This document shows, piece by piece, positions 54,486-64,000 of a stretch of DNA of 64,000 nt (position 1 is the first letter of the stretch; each line of letters opens with the position of its first letter). Where the stretch lies: NCBI RefSeq assembly GCF_030272615.1, contig NC_081411.1, positions 186,108,449 to 186,172,448 of the forward strand. Direction: 5' to 3'. This DNA is from Cryptomeria japonica (Eukaryota > Streptophyta > Pinopsida > Cupressales > Cupressaceae). The position numbers and the translations under genes were made by a program. The notes below the pieces were generated by a model. It was not told the DNA's origin, ran no database searches, and was given only the letters and a program-made list of their open reading frames with translations.

Positions 54486-56352
54486 TGTAGTCACATAAAT
54501 CTGTCCACTTAATTAAATGAATACTTAGTATTTATTTGATTATTTAACCATCAATTAATAATTAATTAAATTAATATTTAATTAATTCATCTTAACCCTA
54601 TTCTCCTATTAATTAAATAAATTATTCAATTTATTTGATTTAATTCACTTAACCAAATTCAGACCAATAATTAAATAAACAAATCATATTTATTTAATTA
54701 AATCTTCTCTCACATTTAAATAAATTAATATTTATTTAAAACCCCCAAAATCCCACCTCTCACATTTAAATAAATAAATCATTTATTTAAATCACCTTTA
54801 TCCTCCACCCACTTGCATTTTCCTACAAATGCAAGTTGCACAATTATTTTAAATAAATAATTTATTTAAATCACCTTTATCCTCCACCCACTTGTATTTT
54901 CCTACAAAAGCAAGTTGCACAACTATTTTAAATAAATTATTTATTTAAAATCCTATTTATCCTCACCCACTTGAAACCTTTAATGGTTTCCCTTAAAGTA
55001 TTCAAACTTGATGGCTTTAAAGTCTTCAAACTTGATGGCTTCCTTCTATAGTCTTCTTAAGACTTTAATGGTTTTCCTTAAAGTCTTCAAGCCTTTAATG
55101 GTTTCCCTCAAAGTCTTCAAGCATTTAAATGCTTTATCTTCATTTTCTCATTTAAATAAATTAATATTTATTTAAATATTTATCCAAATTAAACTTACAC
55201 CATTTAATTGAAATAAATGATTTTATTTTAATTGAAAATACCAAAATTTCTCCCACTTGCATTTTCCTACAAAATCCACTTGTATGCCTAAACCCCTTCT
55301 AGATTCTTCTAAACCCTTCCTAATTAGCCTAAATCCATCCCTTAAATATTGTCACATTCCTAAGCAAATTGGAGTCACTTCTCAAAGACTCCAAAGTCTT
55401 TGAAAAGCAATTAATGCTTTGTGTGTTCAACAAATTAACCCTCAAAGTCTTGGATAACCTTTGAAAGCTTCCAACCTTCAACCACTAAATGGCTCAAAGT
55501 CTTTGATAACCATTGAAGGCTTTCAACCTTCAACCACTTAATCCCCAAAGTCTCCAATAACCATTAATGGTTAATTCAACTCTCCCACATGGTTAAAACA
55601 TTTGTTTTGACTCAACCTCTACCCAACCCAAGGGTCTCATCAGGTCATTAATGCTTTGACCATGATTATCTCTTAATCATTTGCACAAAGGTTTATGCTT
55701 GGATTAACTCCTAATCCAGTGGGTAATCTTAATTTGGACTTGACCCTTACCTTCTAGATAACCATGAGGTCTTCTCAGGCCTTTAATGCCTCCAACCTCT
55801 TCTCTCAACCCAATCCTATGTTGACACTTGTCACCATTTTATTGGTGCCAATTGTGCACATGGATCCCCAACTTTCAAGCTTGGCCCTTGATTAAACCAT
55901 TCAATCTTAACCCTTCATTTCCCCATTTCTTCTATAAATAGAACCCTTCTCCTCAAGCAAAGAGAAGCATTTTTAGAGTATTGTTGTTATACTGGCATTA
56001 GCATAGAGCTTTTTCATAGCATCACTATCTACTCTTGCATAGTATTTGCTTATCATATTCAACCATCTTGAATCTCCATATGGCATCCATGGCTAGTGCT
56101 AAAAGCTGAGAGCTACACTCATTTGGGACTTGGAGAGGAGAGAAACAAGGGAGAAGCATCAAAAGGCATCATGGAAGCATCTTAGGGAGGCTCTTCTCCT
56201 TTCTTTTATTTTGTTAAACTTCTTTCATGCTTTTTGAAATCTCTCTTGATATGTTTGGAATGGTTTTTAGTTCTTTGTTTTGTTTTTATGGTTGAAACTA
56301 ACTTATTAACATTGAACTTTGTTGTTGCCTTGTCCCCATTTCCATGACATCA
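54486..56352 (+). repeat. 3' LTR of element F
   Basis: Exactly as long as the left LTR (1867 bp); the only difference I find is G at 55697. TATA box at 55932-55941. Followed by TSD CTTAC. Confidence 0.95.
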
Positions 56353-56890
56353 CTTACAATAGGGGTCTGCACATGCAAGAAGGCCAACTGCCTAGAGTGC
56401 ACTTCTCAAAAGAGTCTCACTGACTACAAAATGGATAATTAAATCTAATATAATGTACTGCTCAAAATAGAATCTCAAATGCCTTGCTCAATATTGGTTT
56501 AAGGTCAGTCGAATACCTTAACTAAAACCTTTGTTGTCCACTATATCACTTCATACAATAACCTTCTACCATTACATATCAAAATGATCTAAGAGATCTT
56601 ATACATATATGAGTCTTTACAATATAATAAGTCGGCTTACAAATAATTAATTACATTTACAATACAATTCATATAAACAAACTTTATCCCATATCAACCT
56701 AAGTATTGGTATACTTCATTTCTAGTGTAATCTAGATGCTGGTGAAAGTGCCTTCCGTTGTCAGTGTCTACCGATGCATGATTCCTGTGATGTTGGTGCA
56801 TGTGTAGAAACTTGTTGCCGGTTGGTTGCGAGTTGGTTGCCATCAATGACAACATCAACTATATTCTCATTAGAGTGTAGAATGCCAACA
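56353..56890 (-). repeat. 5' LTR of element M, outer part (split by F)
   Basis: It continues the LTR cut at 40178 and ends gaatgccaaca, so on the minus strand the LTR starts TGTTGGCATTCTACAC. Positions 56690-56890 match 24719-24927. TTGTCATTGATGG (minus) lies at 56852-56840. Confidence 0.8.
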
Positions 56891-57422
56891 AGAAGGAACC
56901 TCTAAATATGGTTTGTGGTATCCTAAAGATGATGACTTTACTTTATTTGCATATATAGATGCAGATTGGGAAGGTGATTTTGATGATCGAAAGAGCACTT
57001 CCGGTGGAGCTTTCTTTCTTGGAATGAAACTTATCTCATGGATCAGCAAGAAACAGTCATGCACTCCTTATCTACTTCTAAAGCTGAGTATGTTGTTGCT
57101 ACTACTAATTGTACATAGGTTCTATGGATGAAGAAAATGCTAAAGGACATAAAAGTGCATTGCAATGATCACGGTAGTTATTCACTATGATAACACTATT
57201 GCTATAGACATATCAAAGAATCCAGTATTCCACTCTAAGACAAAGCACGTATCTATCAACTTCAACTTCTTGAAAGAAAAGTTGGAAGAAAATGAAGTTA
57301 GATTGGTTTATGTGAACACTAAAAAGTATATTGCAGACATCTTCACTAAACCTTTTCCTAAAGAATCATTTGAGTACCTCAAAGATAGTTTAGGGGTTTT
57401 TGCCCCTCTGATAGAAACTTGA
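56891..57422 (+). pseudogene. Copia RNase H, C-terminal end of pol (element G)
   Basis: It reads YGLWYPKDDDFTLFAYIDAD, then DDRKSTSGGAFFLG, the signature of Copia RNase H. After a frameshift near 57060 comes LSTSKAEYVVATTNCT, and another shift leads to the usual tail HVSINFNFLKEKLEENEVRL and FTKPFPKESFEYL, ending in a stop at 57422. The RT part is missing to the left because element M begins at 56890. A 3' region and LTR follow, so this is the 3' end of an autonomous-type Copia element. Confidence 0.88.
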
Positions 57423-57789
57423 TTGATGCTATTTGGCATTAGTTTGGTATGCATTATCAGAGCTATTATTAATTCCTAATTGATGTGGTGATGCTACTAC
57501 TCAAGGGGAGTAGTTAGTCTTGTGATTTAGTGGTTTATGACTTTCCTTTGATATTTATGTCAAATCTTTGGCATTAATGTCAAAGGGGGGGAGATATTCA
57601 TGTGAAAAAATTAAGGAGATATGTACATTAGGGGGAGAAATTTGCATAACTTAATTGTGATATCATCTATAGGGATAGTATGAATCAGAACTTCGCTACT
57701 ATATTCTTGTGTGGGAGATTTGTTTGGTATTTCTTGGCACTTGGATGTTTTTCACATCTAGTGTTGCCATCAATACGAAAAGGGGAGAT
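57423..57789 (+). promoter_or_regulatory. 3' region of G with purine tracts and polypurine tract
   Basis: Purine tracts lie at 57502-57510, 57581-57593 (CAAAGGGGGGGAG), 57629-57637 (TTAGGGGGAG) and 57778-57788 (AAAAGGGGAGA, next to the LTR). The phrase TTGCCATCAATACGAAAAGG is nearly that found in B, M and H. Confidence 0.75.
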
Positions 57790-59002
57790 TGTTGGCCATT
57801 TTATGGAATTGATTCTAATATTTTGTCATTGATTCCAACACTAGTTGTTTCGGTTGTTTATCAGTATCTAGTTGGTCCCAGTAGGATGAATGGTTTCCAG
57901 TTGTTAAGATCATGTTGATCTGGTATACATAGGTATGCTCTGGCTTATGTAATTGGCTTAGATCTTCTATTCATGTTATTCTAATATATGTTCAGTTAGT
58001 TGGTATTGATTTGGTGATGGGATGCTATCTTATATGCTGGCAATCCTGGTTTATTGATCTAGTAAGGGTTTCATCGGCAGAGCTTTGTTGAAGATCTTTT
58101 GATATTATGCATAAATGGTGTTGGTGCCACTTCTAGAAGGGATTCAGGATGCTGATGGTGATCATGCTCATGCCTTGACTAATTGGAATCATTGATTTAG
58201 CATGAGTGGACCTAAATTGGGTCTGATTCTATCTAGGTTATGGATTGGCTTAATGAAACGTGTTATTGGAACTCCTCGATGTGCTTCTAGGATGATTCAT
58301 GGGTTGGATGATATTTATTTGGCCTTAGGCAGATATGTTTTATAATTATGTAATAGGTTTGTTGTCTAGGTGGCCGACCTAATCGTTTAAGGTCTAGGGT
58401 TTGTATATATATGTGTGTATGATCTTATTTTAGATCAAGGTATGTAAGCAAATAATGTAATAATCTTTAATGCATAGGATTTGGTCGATCATAGGTGATT
58501 GAGTTGGGTTTATGAAAGAGGTTTAAGACCTCTGGTATTTAGCTTAACTGAAATTGTACTCAGGCATAGGAGATGCTATTATTGTAGTTCATTCTCTCTT
58601 CTAGATTGTAGTATGTATTTCTTATGAAGTTAGTGAGGCTTCTTTTGTGAGAATAGTGTGCTCTAGGCTGTTGGCCTTCCTGAAAGTGCAGGCTCCTCAA
58701 TTTGTAATCACATACTTACTGCAAAAGTATTATCTAACTATGGGTAGGCTTCCCACCATTGTTTTTCCCTTTACCAAGTTTTCCATGTACAAACCTTGGT
58801 GTCATGGGGATGGTAACTATTCGCTAATATTGCTTGTGCTTAATTGGTATATCTGCTATTTTGGTAATTGGTTTATGCATTTTGGTATTGATCTTATGTG
58901 TTCTGGTAATTATGGATTAAATATTTAAGGTTCTAGTAATCTTGTGACAATTGATTCACCCCCCCCCCCTCCCTCTCAGTTGTCTTCTAGTTATTTGAAC
59001 TG
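57790..59002 (+). repeat. 3' LTR of Copia element G
   Basis: It starts TGTTGGCCATTTTATGG after the polypurine tract and ends after a C-rich run and CTCTCAGTTGTCTTC, the same end structure as B, M and H. TTGTCATTGATT is at 57823-57834. The right edge is approximate (no primer site follows, as expected for a 3' LTR). Confidence 0.75.
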
Positions 59003-60198
59003 TCTAGCACATTAATGATTTGAAAGATCAGGTAAACACTTCAAGAGACAACAACAAAGAGTTGATGGACAAGTTGAAGGACAAAGAAGATCAAAACAAG
59101 GAAAACCAGGACCAAATGGAAAATAATTCTTCCATAGATCTCTATTAATTTTGATAACCTCTTGATATTAGACAGATGTCCCTAAAAGAAAGTCTAATGG
59201 TAGTTGTAGCAATCTAGTCTCAAGCTAGTTAGGACTCGGTAAAATCAAAGAATGAGGTAAGAAGTTAATTGAGATATCTATAGATATTTTGTAGAAGGTG
59301 GTATCGGAATTACAACTAGATCCAAACTCCAACCCCTCCAGTAAGCTCTCACAGTTGATCAACAACATCAGTACCAATTTTGAATCACTAGAGAAGGCAA
59401 ACACCAAGAAAGTATTAGACAAATTCAAGGAGGTGAGATTGCAAACATTTCGAAAAATGATTGAGGATGATGGAGTCAGATTAAATAAGGGACTGCAGAC
59501 TATTTATGAAGAACTGAGTGAAGGGGGAAAGATATACAAGTCATTCCTTTCACTATCCAAATTCACCTATGATATAGATAAGAAGATCAATGTCTGTCAG
59601 GACAAAATTCACAATATATCTTAGTCATTTGATTTAAATGTTGCCCTTGCTAGTAGTATTGAAGGTCAAGTAATGGATCTAATAGATCAAATCTCAAGCC
59701 TTAATTCAAAAAAGGAAAGAATTATGAGGCAGGTAGGTGAACTCCAGAACCTTATTACTCCCTGAATGGACACCATGTTGAGCAATAAAGTTGATTTCTT
59801 GAAGACAATGACTCAACCAGTTTCGTCTCAATTGAAGGATGTAGAGATATATGCCTATGTTTTAAGTGCCTTCATCATAGCTTTGGATAACTTGAAGAGT
59901 GGTCGGGATACTGACTTAGGATTTTTTAAGATTAGTTTTGTAGATATCTTCAAGTACATGTATGTATATCTAGTATACACTCTTGTATATAAGTTTTTGA
60001 GGAGCACCCTATCTTTAGCATTGTTGTCAAAGTGGGAGAGTAGAGTGAAAAATGTAAAGAAGGAAACAATTTTTGGGGTTGATATAGGTTTTTGAGTTTT
60101 TTATCTAAGGGGGAGCCTAAGAAACTTTGATCTAGTGTACGGGATTCAATAGATAGTCATTTTTCATGAGTATAGCCATCAATGCCAAAGGGAGAGAT
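59003..60198 (+). pseudogene. Coiled-coil tail of an aORF plus 3' region (element H)
   Basis: 59010-59150 codes a charged coiled coil (LKDQVNTSRDNNKELMDKLK). Then one broken frame runs KKLIEISIDIL to SELQLDPNSNPSSKLSQLI (59298-59624) and DTMLSNKVDFLKTMTQPVSS (59766-60095). Layout and composition match the aORF tail of M. Purine tracts at 60028-60040, 60106-60114 and 60187-60198 repeat the three-tract pattern, and the last abuts the LTR. Only the 3' end of the element remains; LTR G separates it from whatever lay upstream. Confidence 0.6.
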
Positions 60199-61125
60199 TG
60201 TTGGCAATGACACTCATTCGGTGGATTTTAGTGTATGGATAATGGATTAGGGTTGTCATTGATGGAAAATCTCCTTGTAAATCCTATCCGGTAGTCGTGC
60301 ATTTTGATATCCAAAAGAGGATGTGATCTGGTAATCTATCTTTGCTATTTTAGGATAGCAGAGCATTTTTTGTTTGGAAGTGTTGTGGTGATTGCAGTGA
60401 TGAGATTCATGCATGGGATGATAGGGCCGACTTGTAGAAGTAATTTTTATATCATTTGATGGATCCACATATGTTTTGGTGATCTGGTTTGAGCTGACAC
60501 CCAGTTACATATTACATTGCATAATGTGCAAGCCGACTTGATGAATGTTTTATTTTGTGGTTGTGGATATATAATACTAGTGTAGAATATCTTTTTGGAT
60601 GATGAAATGAGTGACTTATGATCGAGAAACCTTTTGTCATAGTTTCACATGTGCATTCTTGATCTGGTAGCCGACTAAAAAGCAAAACATAATAGAGTTG
60701 CAGAGGTGGTACAATCAGATGTTATGCACTTAACTGGAACTCATCCAAGCATTGTTTGATACTATTTATGAGTTCAATAACTTGAGTTATCATTGTAATT
60801 GATTTGTAAGTTAGTGAGACTTCCATATTGTAATTGATCATTTAGTTCTAGGTAGTGTGCCTGAATGCAAGTGCATTCCCCTTATGTAATATTTATGTAC
60901 TCATGATCACAGTATATGAATATTATGGGTTCTAATCCCACCGTGGTTTTTCCCTTTCCAATTTTCCACGTAAAAAAATTTGGTGTTATGGTTTTGTGGC
61001 TGATTATCTTGTATTTCTACATTTTACTTTCCTACATTTTCTTCTGATTGACTAAGAATAAGTTTGAAAGTTTACTTATCGGTAGAACACTCATCCCCCC
61101 CTCTCAGTGTTCCTTGATTCCAACA
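60199..61125 (+). repeat. 3' LTR of element H
   Basis: It starts TGTTGGCAATGACACTC and ends CTCTCAGTGTTCCTTGATTCCAACA, a complete Copia-type LTR of 927 bp. It contains TTGTCATTGATGG at 60253-60265. No partner LTR is in the window. Confidence 0.78.
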
Positions 61126-61611
61126 AAATTTACATAGATGATTCAAATATTATCATGAGTGAGACCTAAGAATTTGAGGCTTGGGATAGGATCTCATGCT
61201 TAATCTATTATAAATGGCACAAATGGATTTTTATGGTGTAGTTTCATCATAATTAAACAAAGGTAATGATACTAAGAAAGGCCATTGGGACCCATTATGA
61301 TAGAGGTAAGAACATTCAAAATCCTTTATATTAGTCAATCTCCTTGATTAATTCAACAATTATATAAATAAGAGGTGCTAGATTTATTACTAGTGTTAAT
61401 TTACACTATCATTATTTTATAATGCAATCTAGTTAAATATTTATCATAAAGCTAGGATTTTTTTACTGATTAAAGTTGGATAGGCCCAAACCTTTTACAT
61501 AACTACTAGAAAGAAACTACTTGGGGTGCATGAGTGATGTATGCCTAGCAAAAGACCAAATCCAAAACACACAAAAAACCCAATATACAACTAGATATAA
61601 CCACTACACAA
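61126..61611. other. Unassigned AT-rich stretch
   Basis: I see no gene, repeat or LTR edge here. It could be the older target DNA into which H inserted. Confidence 0.4.
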
Positions 61612-62640
61612 TTAGATAGTGAAAACCCAAACAACCAACCCCCCACCACAAACACAAAGAAATGGTCTATTGAGTGGGGGTACTATTAGCTTTCCATTCA
61701 TATCATAACACTTTAACTGTATCAACAAAGGACAACTTTTTGTCGGGGTCTTTTTTGGAGGACATAGCAATAGAATCCAATGTACCCTTAATAGTGGAGG
61801 TGGTGGGTCTAACATAGTTGTTGGAGATGCCAAATGTCACTTCATATTCATCTTCTGCAATTCAATCTCCCCCTTAATGTCATACAAAGAGATAAAATTC
61901 TCCATTGCCATATCTTTCCTCAGGGTAGTCATCTCCTCTACTTTCTATTTCAGAGCCTCATGGTTTTCCTTCAAATTTTCAATATCCTTCCTCCCATCCC
62001 TCATATTGATCCTTGCATTGATGTTATTAATTTTCTTCTCCATTGCCTCAAATTTTCCAACTTTCTTCATTTTTTTCTTTGTTGCCATCCAAAACCTCTC
62101 ACCTTTTTCTTCCATAGCCCAACTATTATCACAATTTGTTGCCTTAGTCATCGCTTATAGCTTGTTGGTCTTTTTCTTGGCTACATTCAACTAGGAAAGT
62201 TGCTAGAGAATGAAATCATCTTAGTTTTTGAATTTCTCACACAAACCATTAAATTTATCAAGGGAATCAATCTTAAGAGTAGAATCACCAAGGACTAAGG
62301 AAGGGGGACATAAAGAGGGCATGGGAGAGGCCTTCTCCATAAAATTAGCTAGAGAGAAATCTAAACCCATGGATGAGGAAGACTTATAGTCCTTTAAATC
62401 CTCTTCCTCCTCAAAGCCCACCAAATCAATTTTCATAGAAGGGGGACCAGGTCCATATTTTTATGTTTGGTCACGTGAAAATGGTTGACTTGGGTAGGGA
62501 TTTTTTTAATCTTGGATGAGGATGCCATATTGGGGTGAACCTTGGCAATAGGGGTTCTAGAAAGTTCCATCACTAGGTTGGAATTAGAAATGGAACTAGA
62601 GGAGATCATAGGGGTCCCACTAGATGGGGTCAAAGCTAAA
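61612..62640 (-). pseudogene. Decayed coiled-coil ORF, unknown
   Basis: On the minus strand blocks 62633-62433, 62436-62221 and 62151-61945 read in close succession. From 62436 one frame runs DKFNGLCEKFKN, stop, DDFIL, then TKATNCDNSWAMEEKGERFW and MEKKINNINARINMRDGRKD, interrupted by five stops that look like Gln codons turned to TAA/TAG. The second half is a clear coiled coil. The general look is that of a retroelement extra ORF or LINE ORF1-type tail; I cannot identify it further. Confidence 0.4.
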
Positions 62641-62766
62641 TGAAACTTATATTAAAGTCTCAGAATTAAGCCTTGGTGAAGAAGGGGAGTATTTTTGGCT
62701 CTACCTGAAACATTCGACTGAGATAACGAGAAGCAAAGCTAAAATGAGAAATTTATTTTAGCACCA
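62641..62766. other. Short unassigned stretch before LTR I
   Basis: No recognisable feature. LTR similarity to element A starts abruptly at 62767, so this is a truncation point. Confidence 0.4.
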
Positions 62767-63574
62767 TACCTTGCTAAAGGATTTTACAACACTTAATCTA
62801 AATGCTGCACCTGGTTAGAGGCTTTACAATTTATAGACTTGATTAGAGTCTTTTACCTTGTTAAAGGTTTCTCTTTCAACTTCACAATATTACAATAAAA
62901 TCATTACAAATATCTGTAACTTTACATCTAAAATGTTATAGTATATTCTATGTGCTCAAAATAGATTACCTTTCTTATAGCATACCTCAGTAACCCATAT
63001 AGTAACTCAGTAAACCCTTCTGTTTACTATGTTCTTCGACTGTTCTCTAAAAACCTTCTCAGTGACCTCTATGTCTCTGTAACAGTCTTCTTACACTCAT
63101 ACATACACCCTTAAGTCATGCTATATTAATATATCTCTTAAGCCAGTGATCCAATTCATTGCTTCGATCTTACAAACATGATTTATAACCATATAAAATA
63201 TTTCATTGGTTAGATGACCTCGAAATCATACACAATCTTCTAGTGCAATTTCCAACGTGATAACGATTAGATGTGCCTCGATCTTGTAATACATTTTCAT
63301 ATGCATGTCCAGGTTCAATGAATCTGGTAACATGTTTCACTCAGTGTATATCAACTCGGTGTGTCATCTTTGCTGCTCGGTAGACATGAAAAGATACTCG
63401 GTAGATAGCTCGGTGTATACTGCATTCTATGACTACTTTCTTTTGTAACCGACTAGACTATGCATACCAACTTCTCTGTGTATACCGACTGCATGATTCG
63501 ATAGTGTTAACTGACTAGAGTATATAGTATGACTTTGGATATAAAAACTAATGGCAACTTGATAAGTAGTAACA
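62767..63574 (-). repeat. 3' LTR of element I, truncated (same family as A)
   Basis: It matches 589-1400 throughout. The right edge GTAGTAACA (63574) is complete and abuts a purine tract, so it is the start of the 3' LTR of a minus-strand element. The part matching 255-588 of A is absent. Confidence 0.8.
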
Positions 63575-64000
63575 ATCTCCCCTTTTGACATTAGTTGAGA
63601 TGTTTGACAAAAACTACTTTCAAAGTCATAACACAAAAATCTATATATCTTGCAAAATTTGACTAAACTAACAGTATATATATTAGTCAATGAAATAGTA
63701 TATTCAAATATACTCCCCTTATCATTATACTGTACATAACTCTGATTTTGCATGCTTGGTTCTGTTCTTGTGTGCTTTGATGACTGTTCTGTATACTGCT
63801 CTTGGATACTCTACTTATCCTGCTTGGTATACTCCCCCTATATACTATACTCCGAATACTATATCATTCTCTCAATATTGTATCAAAATTGTATCACTCC
63901 CCAAATATATTGTATCACTCCCCCTTTTTGACAAACATCAAAAACTTTAATTTCCATCCGAGGGTGGTAACTGGTCAAAAATGGACTTGTAATTGTTCTG
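63575..64000 (-). promoter_or_regulatory. 3' region of element I with purine tracts
   Basis: On the minus strand AAAAGGGGAGAT (63586-63575) abuts the LTR. Further tracts lie at 63832-63840, 63897-63903 and 63918-63930 (AAAAAGGGGGAG). No gene is seen before the window edge; the rest of the element lies to the right. Confidence 0.65.

Larger units (their letters stand above)
40179..56352 (+). mobile_element. Element F: intact full-length Ty3/gypsy Tat element, 16.2 kb
   Basis: It has 1867-bp LTRs at 40179-42045 and 54486-56352, TSD CTTAC at 40174-40178 and 56353-56357, a primer site at 42048, a 2.7 kb leader, one 2428-codon gag-pol ORF without any stop, a 2.4 kb 3' region and a polypurine tract. 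Reading the two LTRs against each other I find one mismatch (C at 41390, G at 55697). That makes it very recent and possibly able to transpose. It is inserted in the LTR of M. aRNH after RNH and the CHHC-type gag finger mark it as Tat. Confidence 0.95.
24708..56890 (-). mobile_element. Element M: minus-strand LTR element with gag-like ORF and aORF, no pol, split by D, E and F
   Basis: Parts, read 5' to 3' on the minus strand: 5' LTR (56890-56353 plus 40178-39904), primer site (39903-39890), gag-like ORF (39832-38723), gap, aORF (38421-37067 continued at 33600-32895 and 25143-25060), purine-rich 3' region and a shortened 3' LTR (24927-24708). D and F are bounded by perfect TSDs inside M; E is truncated. 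It matches B in gene plan and in LTR start. No pol of its own is seen; the Copia pol inside it belongs to E. Outer TSDs are not clear (ggaag on the left, agaag on the right). Confidence 0.75.

Noticed and set aside
54110-54490. 126-codon plus and 104-codon minus ORFs near the 3' end of F
   Set aside because: They overlap the polypurine tract and lie in the untranslated region; composition looks random.
1-64000. Any host (non-transposon) protein-coding gene
   Set aside because: Every coding signal I could follow belongs to an LTR element or to an unidentified decayed ORF of transposon-like character.

Overview
The window reads as intergenic DNA from a large, repeat-rich plant nuclear genome, most likely a gymnosperm such as a conifer (inference). 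I see no host gene. It is AT-rich and almost wholly made of LTR retrotransposons inserted into one another, with target site duplications (TSDs) that prove several nesting steps. There are Ty3/gypsy elements of the Tat lineage, recognised by a second 'archaeal-type' RNase H (aRNH), and Copia-type elements primed by initiator-tRNA-Met-like sites (TGGTATCAGAGC).

Layout, left to right. 1-1400: 5' end of a minus-strand Copia-like element A (gag-like start, primer site, LTR). 1401-24707: an old Tat element T1 without its 5' end. Its decayed pol has the order aRNH-RT-RNH-INT, followed by a 2.1 kb spacer, a decayed extra ORF and a probable LTR. T1 is split by element B (8693-21982, TSD ATGTG), which carries a gag-like coiled-coil/zinc-knuckle ORF and a large extra ORF (aORF) but no pol. 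B is split by element C (10685-16382, TSD AAACT), a non-coding minus-strand LTR derivative.

24708-56890: minus-strand element M, with the same plan as B (gag-like + aORF, no pol). M is split by D (25149-32889, TSD GTTAC), E (33603-37066) and F (40179-56352, TSD CTTAC). D is a Tat derivative that keeps only protease and a G-patch-like segment. E is a truncated minus-strand Copia element with recognisable gag-PR-INT-RT. F is an intact full-length Tat element with a 2428-codon gag-pol ORF and 1867-bp LTRs that differ at one base by eye.

56891-61125: 3' ends of two plus-strand Copia-type elements: G (RNase H + LTR) and H (aORF tail + LTR). 61126-62766: mostly unassigned DNA with a decayed minus-strand coiled-coil ORF. 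62767-64000: LTR and 3' end of a minus-strand element I of the same family as A.

Two apparent parasite/host pairings stand out. D shares primer site, polypurine tract and LTR start with F, so an F-type element could mobilise it. B, M and H lack pol but share LTR start (TGTTGGCA), an inner LTR motif (TTGTCATTGATGG or close) and a set of purine tracts with the Copia element G. The gag-like + aORF elements look like a large non-autonomous family encoding a conserved protein of unknown function. They are the most novel content here.
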